A stretch of DNA of 5,937 nt from NCBI GenBank assembly GCA_051657745.1, contig JBOFLG010000243.1, positions 1-5,937 on the forward strand, written 5' to 3'. How positions within the stretch are numbered: position 1 is the stretch's first letter; each line of letters begins with the position of its first letter. Of the stretch, positions 1-5,803 are shown piece after piece. Source of the stretch: JBOFLG01 sp051657745 (GTDB lineage: Bacteria > Actinomycetota > Actinomycetes > Actinomycetales > Dermatophilaceae). Below the pieces are notes generated by a model. That model was not told the DNA's origin. It saw only the letters and a program-made list of their open reading frames with translations, and did not search any database. Position numbers and translations under genes: made by a program.

Positions 1-938
1 GTGAGGATGACGCCCGCGCCCGCTCGCCGGATGCCGACCAATGACTCCATCATCACCCGCTCCCGGTCGACCCACCCGCGGTCGGCGGCCGCCACGATCT
101 GGGCGTACTCACCCGAGATCTGATACGCCGCAACCGGAACCGGCGATGCCTCGGCCACCGCGCGGACAATATCCAGATGTGGCCCAGCCGGCTTGACCAT
201 CACGAGGTCTGCGCCCTCCGCCACATCCAGCTCGAGCTCGCGAAGCGCCTCCACGGCGTTCGCCGGATCCTGCTGATAGGCGGCCCGGTCACCGATGAGC
301 GAAGAACCCACTGCCTCGCGGAACGGGCCGTACAACCCCGAGGTGTACTTGGCTGCGTAGGCCAGGATCGCCGTGTCGGTGAACCCCGCCGCGTCGAGCG
401 CCGCGCGCACATGCCCCACCTGGCCGTCCATCATCCCCGACAGGCCGAGCATATGCGCCCCGGTAGCGGCCTGCGCGAGCGCCGTCGCGGCATACCGGTC
501 GAGCGTCGCATCATTGTCGACCGACCCATCGGAGGCGAGCACGCCACAGTGGCCGTGGTCGGTGAACTCGTCGAGGCAGAGGTCGGCCATGACTACGAGG
601 TCGTCCCCGACCGCGTCGACCACCGCGCCCAGCGCCACGTTGAGGATGCCGCCCGGGTCGTCGGCTCCCGACCCGCGAGCGTCCTTGGCCGCCGGCACAC
701 CGAACAGCATGATTCCCCCCAGCCCGGCTGCCACACACCGCTTCGCCTCGGCGACCAGGGAATCGAGCGAGTGCTGCACCACGCCCGGCATCGCCGACAC
801 CGGCACCGGTGCATCGATGCCCTCGCGCACGAACACCGGCAGCACCATGTCCGCCGCGTGCAGCCGGGTCTCGGCGACCAACCGTCGCAGCGCCGAGGTC
901 CGGCGCAGCCGGCGCGGCCGCCCAGTCGGATACTCCAT
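1..938 (-). CDS. hemB: Delta-aminolevulinic acid dehydratase (porphobilinogen synthase), 3' end cut by window edge
   Basis: Cytoplasmic enzyme that condenses two 5-aminolevulinate molecules to porphobilinogen. Reading the minus strand from ATG at 938 gives 312 codons with no stop before the window edge. The N-terminus (MEYPTGRPRRLRRT, then LPVFVREG at 33-40) is the actinobacterial HemB type. Visible family motifs: metal-site segment DLCLDEFTDHGHCG at 119-132; SGMMDGQVG at 167-175; YAAKYTS at 194-200 with active-site Lys197; GPFREAVGSS at 204-213; MVKPA at 247-251 with Schiff-base Lys249; YQISGEYA at 272-279. The last residues seen (GIRRAGAGVIL) normally lie 12-15 residues from the C-terminus, so only about 40 bases are missing. 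The ATG has a poor Shine-Dalgarno, but no in-frame ATG, GTG or TTG lies in the roughly 35 bases upstream that I read, and the next Met (31) would remove conserved residues. It starts 16 bases after hemD and probably depends on the same transcript. Confidence 0.96.
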   Translation of the reverse strand, partial: MEYPTGRPRRLRRTSALRRLVAETRLHAADMVLPVFVREGIDAPVPVSAMPGVVQHSLDSLVAEAKRCVAAGLGGIMLFGVPAAKDARGSGADDPGGILNVALGAVVDAVGDDLVVMADLCLDEFTDHGHCGVLASDGSVDNDATLDRYAATALAQAATGAHMLGLSGMMDGQVGHVRAALDAAGFTDTAILAYAAKYTSGLYGPFREAVGSSLIGDRAAYQQDPANAVEALRELELDVAEGADLVMVKPAGPHLDIVRAVAEASPVPVAAYQISGEYAQIVAAADRGWVDRERVMMESLVGIRRAGAGVIL

Positions 939-954
939 GCCGGATGACGTGGGC

Positions 955-2577
955 TCAGGTAGCGCGCCGGCGACCACCGGCACGCTTCTGACTGGGACGC
1001 ATGACCTCCTGGCCGGACTCCGCAGCAGCGCCGGCGATCGCGCGGCCATGGTCGGCGAGCGCGTCGACCAATGCGTCAGCCGCCGGTTCGGACGCCAACA
1101 CATCGACCCGCAGGCCATGCTCCTCAGCGGCCCGAGCGGTGGCTGGCCCGATGCACGCAATCACCGTGCTCGGGTGCGGCTTTCCAGCGATGCCGACGAG
1201 ATTGCGCACCGTCGAACTCGAGGTAAAGAGCACCGCGTCGAACGCCCCCGCCTTGATCGCATCACGGATCGACTGGGCCGGTGGCGCGGCACGCACGGTG
1301 CGGTAGGCGGTGACGTCGTCGACCTCCCAGCCAGAGGCCACCAGTCCAGCCACCAGGGTGTCGGTGGCGATGTCAGCGCGCGGCAGGAATACCCGATTGA
1401 TTGGGTCGAGATCGGCATCGAACGGCGGCCAGACCTCGAGCAGCCCCTGCGCGGACTGATCCTCGGCCGGGACGAGGTCCGGGTTGATCCCCCACTCCCG
1501 CAGCGCGTCAGCGGTGACCCCGCCAACCGCTGCGACCTTCAGGCCGGCGAACGACCGAGCGTCCAGGCCGAACTCATCGAACTTCTCCCGAATCGCCCGA
1601 ACCGCGTTGACCGAGGTGAACCCGATCCACTCGTACCGGCCGGTGACCATCCCTTTAACCGCCCGCTCGAGCTGCTGCGGCGTGCGCGGCGGCTCGACCG
1701 AGATCGTGGGCACCACCGTGGCCTGTGCACCGTGATGCTCCAGCCGGGCGATGGTCGTGCCGGACTGCTCCTTGGTGCGCGGAACCAGGACGTCCCAGCC
1801 GAACAACGGCTTGGTCTCGAACCAGGACAGCGTGTCTCGGAGCGGAACCGTGGGGCCGACCACCGCGAGCACCGGGAAACGGCGCTCGGTGACCACTGCC
1901 GCGGCGCCATCCAACGTGGTGACGACAGTGCGCTGCTCAGTAGTCGTGCCCCGCTCCGTCACGGCGACCGGGGTAGCGGCGTCCCGACCCGCGGCGAGCA
2001 AACTCTCCAGGGTCCGGGCTGCCTTGTCTGGAGCGCCGATCACCACGACCGTCACCTTCGGGTCGAGCGCACCGGTGAGATCCGGCGCTGGGCTCCGCGC
2101 GACAACAACGTGCACCCCGGTCGATGTCGCGGAGGTGAGTGGGACACCGGCGTACGACGGGACGGCGGTCACCGAACTGACTCCCGGGACCACTTCCACA
2201 GCGATCCCGGCCTTGGCACAGGCCTGGGCCTCTTCGGCCAGCCCGTTGAACATCGCGGGGTCGCCGTCCATGATCCGCACCAGCAGACCGCCAGGGTGGG
2301 CCTTTGCCGCCTTGACCACCAACTTGGCGCGTGCGGCGTGCGTCAACTGCTCACCGTGGTCGCCGTGACCGGCATCGACCACGTCGACGTCGGGGCGGCA
2401 CCACCGCTCGACGACGGAGTCCCGCGCGACCTGGTCGATGACCACGGCATCGGCGACGCCGAGCAACTCACCACCGCGGACGGTGAGCAAGCCCGGGTCG
2501 CCCGGGCCAGCGCCGACAAAGGCGACGCGTGCGGGCACGCGAGAGATGGACGGGATGGACGAGCGCGAGGGGCTCAC
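955..2577 (-). CDS. hemD: Fused uroporphyrinogen-III C-methyltransferase-like / uroporphyrinogen-III synthase
   Basis: A 540-residue two-domain protein. Residues about 17-245 form a tetrapyrrole methylase (SUMT/CobA-like) domain with the SAM-site loop VGAGPGDPGLLT at 21-32, DGDPAMF at 104-110 and VVPGVSSVTAVPSYAGVPLT at 129-148. A linker (DTLSWFETKPLFG, 248-260) leads to the uroporphyrinogen-III synthase domain at about 261-513, with VPRTKEQSG at 265-273, FTSVNAVRAI at 320-329, TAYRT at 423-427, FTSSSTVRNLV at 451-461 and IGPATA at 476-481. A short basic tail ends the protein. HemD inverts ring D and cyclises hydroxymethylbilane to uroporphyrinogen III, the branch point to haem, sirohaem and B12. 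The frame stays open upstream to an ATG at 2733, but those 52 residues are Arg/Pro-rich and overlap hemC. I chose GTG at 2577 because it overlaps the hemC stop by 4 bases and has GGAG 8 bases before it. The methylase half looks eroded (see findings), so its activity is doubtful; the HemD half looks intact. Confidence 0.95.
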   Translation of the reverse strand: MSPSRSSIPSISRVPARVAFVGAGPGDPGLLTVRGGELLGVADAVVIDQVARDSVVERWCRPDVDVVDAGHGDHGEQLTHAARAKLVVKAAKAHPGGLLVRIMDGDPAMFNGLAEEAQACAKAGIAVEVVPGVSSVTAVPSYAGVPLTSATSTGVHVVVARSPAPDLTGALDPKVTVVVIGAPDKAARTLESLLAAGRDAATPVAVTERGTTTEQRTVVTTLDGAAAVVTERRFPVLAVVGPTVPLRDTLSWFETKPLFGWDVLVPRTKEQSGTTIARLEHHGAQATVVPTISVEPPRTPQQLERAVKGMVTGRYEWIGFTSVNAVRAIREKFDEFGLDARSFAGLKVAAVGGVTADALREWGINPDLVPAEDQSAQGLLEVWPPFDADLDPINRVFLPRADIATDTLVAGLVASGWEVDDVTAYRTVRAAPPAQSIRDAIKAGAFDAVLFTSSSTVRNLVGIAGKPHPSTVIACIGPATARAAEEHGLRVDVLASEPAADALVDALADHGRAIAGAAAESGQEVMRPSQKRAGGRRRAT

Positions 2578-3536
2578 AGGGCACGCTCCGATATCTGGGT
2601 TCGATCGGCGGTCGGGGGCATGGACGTGACGAGGAGGTCGGCGGCACCATCGCCGAGGAGGACTGCGGCAAGCCGGCGCCCAAGCCCGGCCGGGTCGCTG
2701 GGCGCGCCCGTGAGGCTGCGCCGCAACTCCCACGAGCCGTCCGTGGCCGCGACCACTGCGCGCACCGAGAGCTCGGCGTCATCCGGGCCGTCGACGACCT
2801 CGGCGAGGGCACCGACCGGCGCCGAGCACCCGGCCTCGAGCGCAGCGAGCAGCGCTCGCTCGGCGGTGACCGCGGCCCGGGTATCGGGGTGGTCCAGAGC
2901 GGCCACGGCCACGGTGCGCGGGTCGCCGGTCCGGACCTCCACCGCGAGCGCGCCCTGGCCCGGAGCGGGCAACATCTGAATTGGGTCGAGGACTTCGGTA
3001 GCCGCATCGAGCCGGCCGAGGCGACGCAGGCCAGCGGCCGCCAGCACGACTGCATCGACGTGCCCGTCGGCCACTGCGCGAAGCCTGGTGTCGACGTTGC
3101 CGCGGATGCCGACCGTCTCCACTCCCAGCCCGAGAGCGGCAAGCTGGGCAGCCCGGCGCGGCGAGCCGGTGCCGACCGTGGACCCGGCGGGAAGTTCGCC
3201 GAGGGTCAGGCCGTTGCGCGCGACCAACGCGTCGCGCGGGTCCTCGCGGACCGGTATCGCCGCAATGGAGACCCGCGGGTCGGGTGCGGTCGGAAGATCC
3301 TTGAGCGAGTGCACGGCGAGATCGACCCGACCCTCGAGAAGTGCGTCACGCAGGGCGGACACGAACACCCCGGTGCCGCCCATTGCGGCGAGCGGTGTGG
3401 TGCGGTCCTGGTCGCCGGCGGTGGTGATCTCGACCAGCTCGACGTGGTGGCCCGCCGCGCGCAGCCTGGCCGCCACCCAGGCCGACTGGGCGGTGGCGAG
3501 CGCCGAACTACGGGTACCGAGGCGGAGCGCCGTCAT
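2574..3536 (-). CDS. hemC: Porphobilinogen deaminase (hydroxymethylbilane synthase)
   Basis: Cytoplasmic enzyme that polymerises four porphobilinogens into linear hydroxymethylbilane. The 320-residue product is close to the usual family length of about 310. Motifs in order: LRLGTRSSALATAQ at 4-17 with substrate-binding Arg/Ser; GGTGVFVSALRDALLEGRVD at 53-72; AVHSLKDLPT at 74-83 with catalytic Asp80; VGTGSPRRAAQL at 121-132; IRGNVDTRLR at 144-153; LPAPGQGALAVE at 189-200; and EAGCSAPVGA at 234-243, where Cys237 carries the dipyrromethane cofactor. All expected catalytic and acidic-chain-binding arginines that can be recognised by motif are present. Its ATG overlaps the hemA stop (ATGA, 4 bases), with a weak GAGG about 12 bases upstream, so translation probably depends on ribosomes leaving hemA. 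It feeds HemD, the next gene, whose product must act at once on the unstable bilane. Confidence 0.98.
   Translation of the reverse strand: MTALRLGTRSSALATAQSAWVAARLRAAGHHVELVEITTAGDQDRTTPLAAMGGTGVFVSALRDALLEGRVDLAVHSLKDLPTAPDPRVSIAAIPVREDPRDALVARNGLTLGELPAGSTVGTGSPRRAAQLAALGLGVETVGIRGNVDTRLRAVADGHVDAVVLAAAGLRRLGRLDAATEVLDPIQMLPAPGQGALAVEVRTGDPRTVAVAALDHPDTRAAVTAERALLAALEAGCSAPVGALAEVVDGPDDAELSVRAVVAATDGSWELRRSLTGAPSDPAGLGRRLAAVLLGDGAADLLVTSMPPTADRTQISERAL
2578..2590 (-). promoter_or_regulatory. Ribosome binding site that decides the hemD start
   Basis: Inside the 3' end of hemC the minus strand has CGGAG followed by CGTGCCCT and then GTG at 2577. GGAG with an 8-base spacing, together with the 4-base overlap with the hemC stop, supports this GTG over the far upstream ATG at 2733. 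Confidence 0.65.
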
Positions 3537-4879
3537 CCGCGGTCACCGCCTCGGTCGCCACGCTCGGCCAGGTCGACGAGATCCGGCACCTGAGCTGGCG
3601 CGGACACCAGCGACACCTCGCGCGGGTCGAGGTCGAACAGTTCGGACAGGGCCCGGGCGTAGCTACCACCGTGACCGTCCCGGGCGAACTCCTTGACGCG
3701 CACGGTGGGCGTGTGGAGCAACTTGTCGACGACCCGCTCTACCGCTCTGCGAACCTCCGCCCGTTCGGCCTCGCCCAAACCGGGAGTGCGCCGTTCCAGA
3801 CGCCGCAACTCGTCATCGACAACGCGACCGGCGCGGCTACGCAATGCGGTGACAGTGGGGGCAACCTCGGCCGCCGAGCGAGCGGTCAGGTACGCGGCCA
3901 CCTCGGCAGTGACCAGGTCACGAGCGGCGGCGACCTGCGGCGTGGCGCCGGCGGCAGCGAGGTCGTCGCCCAGTTCGGCCAGACCCACTCGGACGATTCC
4001 CGGCAGTGCCGCGACGCCGAGTTCGACGTCGTGCGGAAGGGCGAGGTCGACGTACACCTGAGGCCGGCCGACACGACGTGCCGATGCCGCACGGGCCGCA
4101 TCGACGGTCACGACCCGGCCTGGTGCGCCGGTGGAGGACACCACCACGTCTGCCTCGCTCAGGGCCTCCGGGAGATCAGCAAGCGCCCGAGCGTTGCCGC
4201 GGATCCGGGCGGCGACCGTGCGAGCGCGGCCCTCGTTGCGGTTGGCGATGACCACGGCCTGAGCGCCTTCGCGTGCCGCGATTGTGGCGGCGAGCGCACC
4301 CATCCCACCCGCACCGATGACGAGCACCGTGAGGGTGGTGAGCGAGCCCACCAGGGACGTAGCGCGAGCCAGGCCAGCCTGCACCAGCGAGCCGCTCACG
4401 CTGTCGATCCCGGTGTCGGTGTGCACTCGCTTGGCGACCCGAAGCGCCTGCTGCAGAACGATGTTCAGCGCCGGACCGACATGGCCCTGACGTTGGGCGC
4501 GAACCAGGGTTCGACGCACCTGACCGATGATCTGGGCCTCGCCCACCGCCATCGAGTCCAAGCCCGCGGCGACCGCGAAGATGTGCGCGATGGCGCGCTC
4601 CTCGTAGTGCACGAAGAGATGCGGTTGCACGATGGCGCGGTCACGGCCTGTGAGGTCGCCGAATGCGGCCGTGAGATCGGCGATCGCGCCATGGAACGTG
4701 GCCGCCTCGATATAGACCTCAGTGCGGTTGCAGGTCGAGACGACGACCGCCTCACGCACGTGCTCCGACCGCAACACGGCCGCCTCGAGCTGAGTGCACG
4801 CATCGGCGTCGAGCGCCACCGACTCAAGCAACGACAGTGGAGCCCCGTGATGGGACAGACCGAGCACGACCAAACTCAC
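3533..4879 (-). CDS. hemA: Glutamyl-tRNA reductase
   Basis: First committed enzyme of the C5 pathway: NADPH-dependent reduction of glutamyl-tRNA(Glu) to glutamate-1-semialdehyde. The 448-residue protein has the family's three parts. The N-terminal catalytic domain begins VVLGLSHHGAPL (4-15) and carries STCNRTEVY at 48-56 with nucleophile Cys50, then DSMAVGEAQIIGQV at 108-121. The NADPH domain has VLVIGAGGMG at 185-194, IANRN at 211-215, VVVSSTGAP at 245-253 and VDLALPHDVE at 277-286 (the family usually has Arg where His283 stands). The C-terminal helical dimerisation region includes PTVTALRSRA at 341-350 and KLLHTPTVRVKEFA at 386-399. The last residues, GDRGGDRG, are a short low-complexity tail. 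The GTG start overlaps the rex stop by 4 bases (GTGA). Placement directly after rex means the NADH-sensing repressor is made with the rate-limiting enzyme it controls. Confidence 0.98.
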   Translation of the reverse strand: MSLVVLGLSHHGAPLSLLESVALDADACTQLEAAVLRSEHVREAVVVSTCNRTEVYIEAATFHGAIADLTAAFGDLTGRDRAIVQPHLFVHYEERAIAHIFAVAAGLDSMAVGEAQIIGQVRRTLVRAQRQGHVGPALNIVLQQALRVAKRVHTDTGIDSVSGSLVQAGLARATSLVGSLTTLTVLVIGAGGMGALAATIAAREGAQAVVIANRNEGRARTVAARIRGNARALADLPEALSEADVVVSSTGAPGRVVTVDAARAASARRVGRPQVYVDLALPHDVELGVAALPGIVRVGLAELGDDLAAAGATPQVAAARDLVTAEVAAYLTARSAAEVAPTVTALRSRAGRVVDDELRRLERRTPGLGEAERAEVRRAVERVVDKLLHTPTVRVKEFARDGHGGSYARALSELFDLDPREVSLVSAPAQVPDLVDLAERGDRGGDRG

Positions 4880-5562
4880 GGCGCCACCACCGCCCGCGGA
4901 ATTGGCAACGACGCGTCATCGACGACCCGCTGGCCGTGGAACGCGAGGATCTGCAACTCGGTCGAGAGGTCGACCTTTCGCACCACGACCTCGTCGGGAA
5001 CCACGAGCACCGCCGGCGCGAAGTTGAGCACGGAGCGGATGCCTGCACCAACAAGCGCGTCGCAGGCCTCCTGGGCGCCCTCGTCGGGAGTGGCGATGAC
5101 CCCGATCGCCAGCCCTTGGTCCCGCACCAGGTCCGGGAGGTCAGCCATCGGCCTCACCCGCTGGCCGGCGACGTCGTCGCCGACCACCCGCGGGTCGCGG
5201 TCCAAGAGCGCGATGACCCGGAAACCGCGCTCAGCGAAACCCCGGTAGGCAGCCAGTGCCCGGCCCAGGTTTCCCATTCCGACGATGGCCACCGGCCAGT
5301 CCTGGGTCAGGCCCAGAACTGAGGCGATCTCGGACGCGAGGCGCTCGACGTCATACCCGACACCACGGACGCCGTACGAGCCCAGGTGCGACAGATCTTT
5401 GCGGAGCATCGCGGAGGAGACGCCAGCGCTGTTGGCCAGTTCCTCGGAACTCACCGAGGCCACCCCCACCCGCGCCAGCCCGGTGATCGCCCGAAGATAC
5501 CCGGGAAGACGGGCCACCGAAGCTGCCGGGATACCCCGACGGGCGGCTGCTGCGGTGGACAC
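4876..5562 (-). CDS. rex: Redox-sensing transcriptional repressor Rex
   Basis: DNA-binding repressor that releases its operators when NADH binds, so that respiration and haem genes are raised when the NADH/NAD+ ratio climbs. The 228-residue protein has an N-terminal winged-helix domain (about 10-75: IPAASVARLPGYLRAI, then SSEELANSAGVSSAMLRKD with the recognition region, then LGSYGVRGVGYDV at 60-72). A Rossmann domain follows with VAIVGMGNLGRAL at 91-103, acidic residues at the end of strand two (LLDRDP, 119-124), IGVIATP at 153-159, LNFAPAVL at 179-186 and the C-terminal swapped helix region VDLSTELQILAFH at 197-209. It lacks the long tail of Streptomyces coelicolor Rex and is nearer the length of Bacillus or Thermus Rex. 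Start: GTG at 5562, with GGAAGGAG at 5583-5576; an in-frame TGA lies just upstream, so no earlier start is possible. Likely autoregulated through the operator at 5661-5676. Confidence 0.97.
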   Translation of the reverse strand: MSTAAAARRGIPAASVARLPGYLRAITGLARVGVASVSSEELANSAGVSSAMLRKDLSHLGSYGVRGVGYDVERLASEIASVLGLTQDWPVAIVGMGNLGRALAAYRGFAERGFRVIALLDRDPRVVGDDVAGQRVRPMADLPDLVRDQGLAIGVIATPDEGAQEACDALVGAGIRSVLNFAPAVLVVPDEVVVRKVDLSTELQILAFHGQRVVDDASLPIPRAVVAP

Positions 5563-5575
5563 GCGGCGTCACCCA

Positions 5576-5583
5576 CTCCTTCC
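5576..5583 (-). promoter_or_regulatory. Ribosome binding site of rex
   Basis: The minus strand reads GGAAGGAG here, a strong Shine-Dalgarno match, 13 bases before the GTG at 5562. The spacing is longer than ideal. It supports the GTG start, since an in-frame TGA between this site and the GTG excludes any earlier start. The site lies 4 bases downstream of the leader stem-loop. Confidence 0.75.
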
Positions 5584-5587
5584 ATGC

Positions 5588-5632
5588 CCGCGGGCCCGGG
5601 AGAGGATAGAAGGTGAGCGCCCCGGCCCGCGG
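5588..5632 (-). other. GC-rich stem-loop in the rex 5' leader
   Basis: On the minus strand, CCGCGGGCCGGG (5632-5621) can pair with CCCGGGCCCGCGG (5600-5588). This gives 12 G-C pairs with a single bulged G (5595) around a 20-base pyrimidine-rich loop (5620-5601). The structure ends 4 bases before the rex Shine-Dalgarno. There is no U-run after it, so it does not look like an intrinsic terminator in either direction. The loop contains CCTTC (5613-5609), complementary to GAAGG inside the Shine-Dalgarno. It may protect the transcript or tune rex translation; this is inference, as high-GC DNA produces hairpins often. Confidence 0.5.
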
Positions 5633-5648
5633 AAGTGCTCCGTCGGTC

Positions 5649-5677
5649 AGCCTACGGTCATGTGAAGCCATGCACAA
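5649..5677 (-). promoter_or_regulatory. Candidate promoter of the rex-hem operon
   Basis: On the minus strand TTGTGC (5677-5672) resembles a -35 box and TAGGCT (5654-5649) a -10 box, separated by exactly 17 bases. This predicts transcription starting near 5642 and a leader of about 80 bases before the rex GTG. The Rex operator occupies the -35 box and most of the spacer, as expected for repression by blocking RNA polymerase. The hexamers match the sigma-70 consensus only moderately (three of six for -35), so the exact position is uncertain. Confidence 0.45.
5661..5676 (-). promoter_or_regulatory. Rex operator (ROP)
   Basis: The minus strand reads TGTGCATGGCTTCACA, and the plus strand TGTGAAGCCATGCACA. 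The actinobacterial Rex consensus is an inverted repeat TGTGAANNNNTTCACA; this site matches 11 of its 12 defined positions, with one half perfect and one base different in the other. An A/T base flanks each side, as usual. It lies about 100 bases upstream of the rex start, inside the candidate promoter, and fits the known autoregulation of rex-hemACD by Rex in Streptomyces coelicolor. Confidence 0.85.
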
Positions 5678-5799
5678 AGTCGACATGAACCCCGACGAAC
5701 CAGCGACCTCGGCCTGTGCTAGTGCCACCGCGAGACGGCAGTGCCGACGTCCCGGACAGCGGATGACGACCGCCCCACGGAGACGACAACCGCTCCGTC

Positions 5800-5803
5800 C
5801 TAG
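5800..5803. repeat. CTAG, probable target-site copy flanking the IS left end
   Basis: CTAG stands immediately before the IS-like end. IS701-family elements are known to insert at and duplicate a 4-base YTAR sequence, commonly CTAG. Only one copy can be seen because the right end of the element is outside the window, so the duplication itself is not shown. Confidence 0.5.

Larger units (their letters stand above)
5563..5803. other. Intergenic regulatory region upstream of rex
   Basis: This stretch, together with the IS end to its right, has no convincing gene. It holds the rex Shine-Dalgarno, leader stem-loop, candidate promoter and Rex operator in its left half. From 5677 to 5799 I see only an 11-base palindrome CGGCAGTGCCG at 5736-5746 and no recognisable gene, RNA or terminator. 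A plus-strand frame from ATG at 5670 runs into the IS end and stops at 5840, but it has no Shine-Dalgarno and loses the local codon bias after about 15 codons, so it was not called. Confidence 0.6.

Noticed and set aside
939..954. Terminator or promoter between hemD and hemB
   Set aside because: The gap is only 16 bases, with no inverted repeat and no room for a separate promoter outside hemD.
2578..2733. N-terminal extension of HemD from ATG at 2733
   Set aside because: The 52 extra residues are Arg/Pro-rich, overlap hemC, and do not resemble the start of HemD proteins; GTG at 2577 has a Shine-Dalgarno and a coupled 4-base overlap.
373..2979. Very long plus-strand open frame (868 codons) antisense to hemB, hemD and hemC
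   Set aside because: The minus strand encodes unmistakable HemB, HemD and HemC with intact motifs. The antisense frame is a by-product of high-GC codon bias, is rich in Arg, Gly, Asp and Pro, and shows no recognisable domain.
3671..5248. Long plus-strand open frame (525 codons) antisense to hemA and rex
   Set aside because: It lies opposite well-supported hemA and rex, has low-complexity composition and no family motif.
5588..5632. Leader stem-loop as an intrinsic terminator
   Set aside because: No T-run follows the stem on either strand, and on the minus strand it would end the operon before its first gene.
5351..5728. Minus-strand ORF of 125 codons covering the rex leader and 5' end of rex in another frame
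   Set aside because: It would begin upstream of the predicted transcription start and overlaps the rex coding sequence, whose frame is certain; no recognisable product.
5715..5730. Possible second Rex operator (TGTG half-site)
   Set aside because: TGTG is present but the opposite CACA half is missing at the required 8-base spacing.
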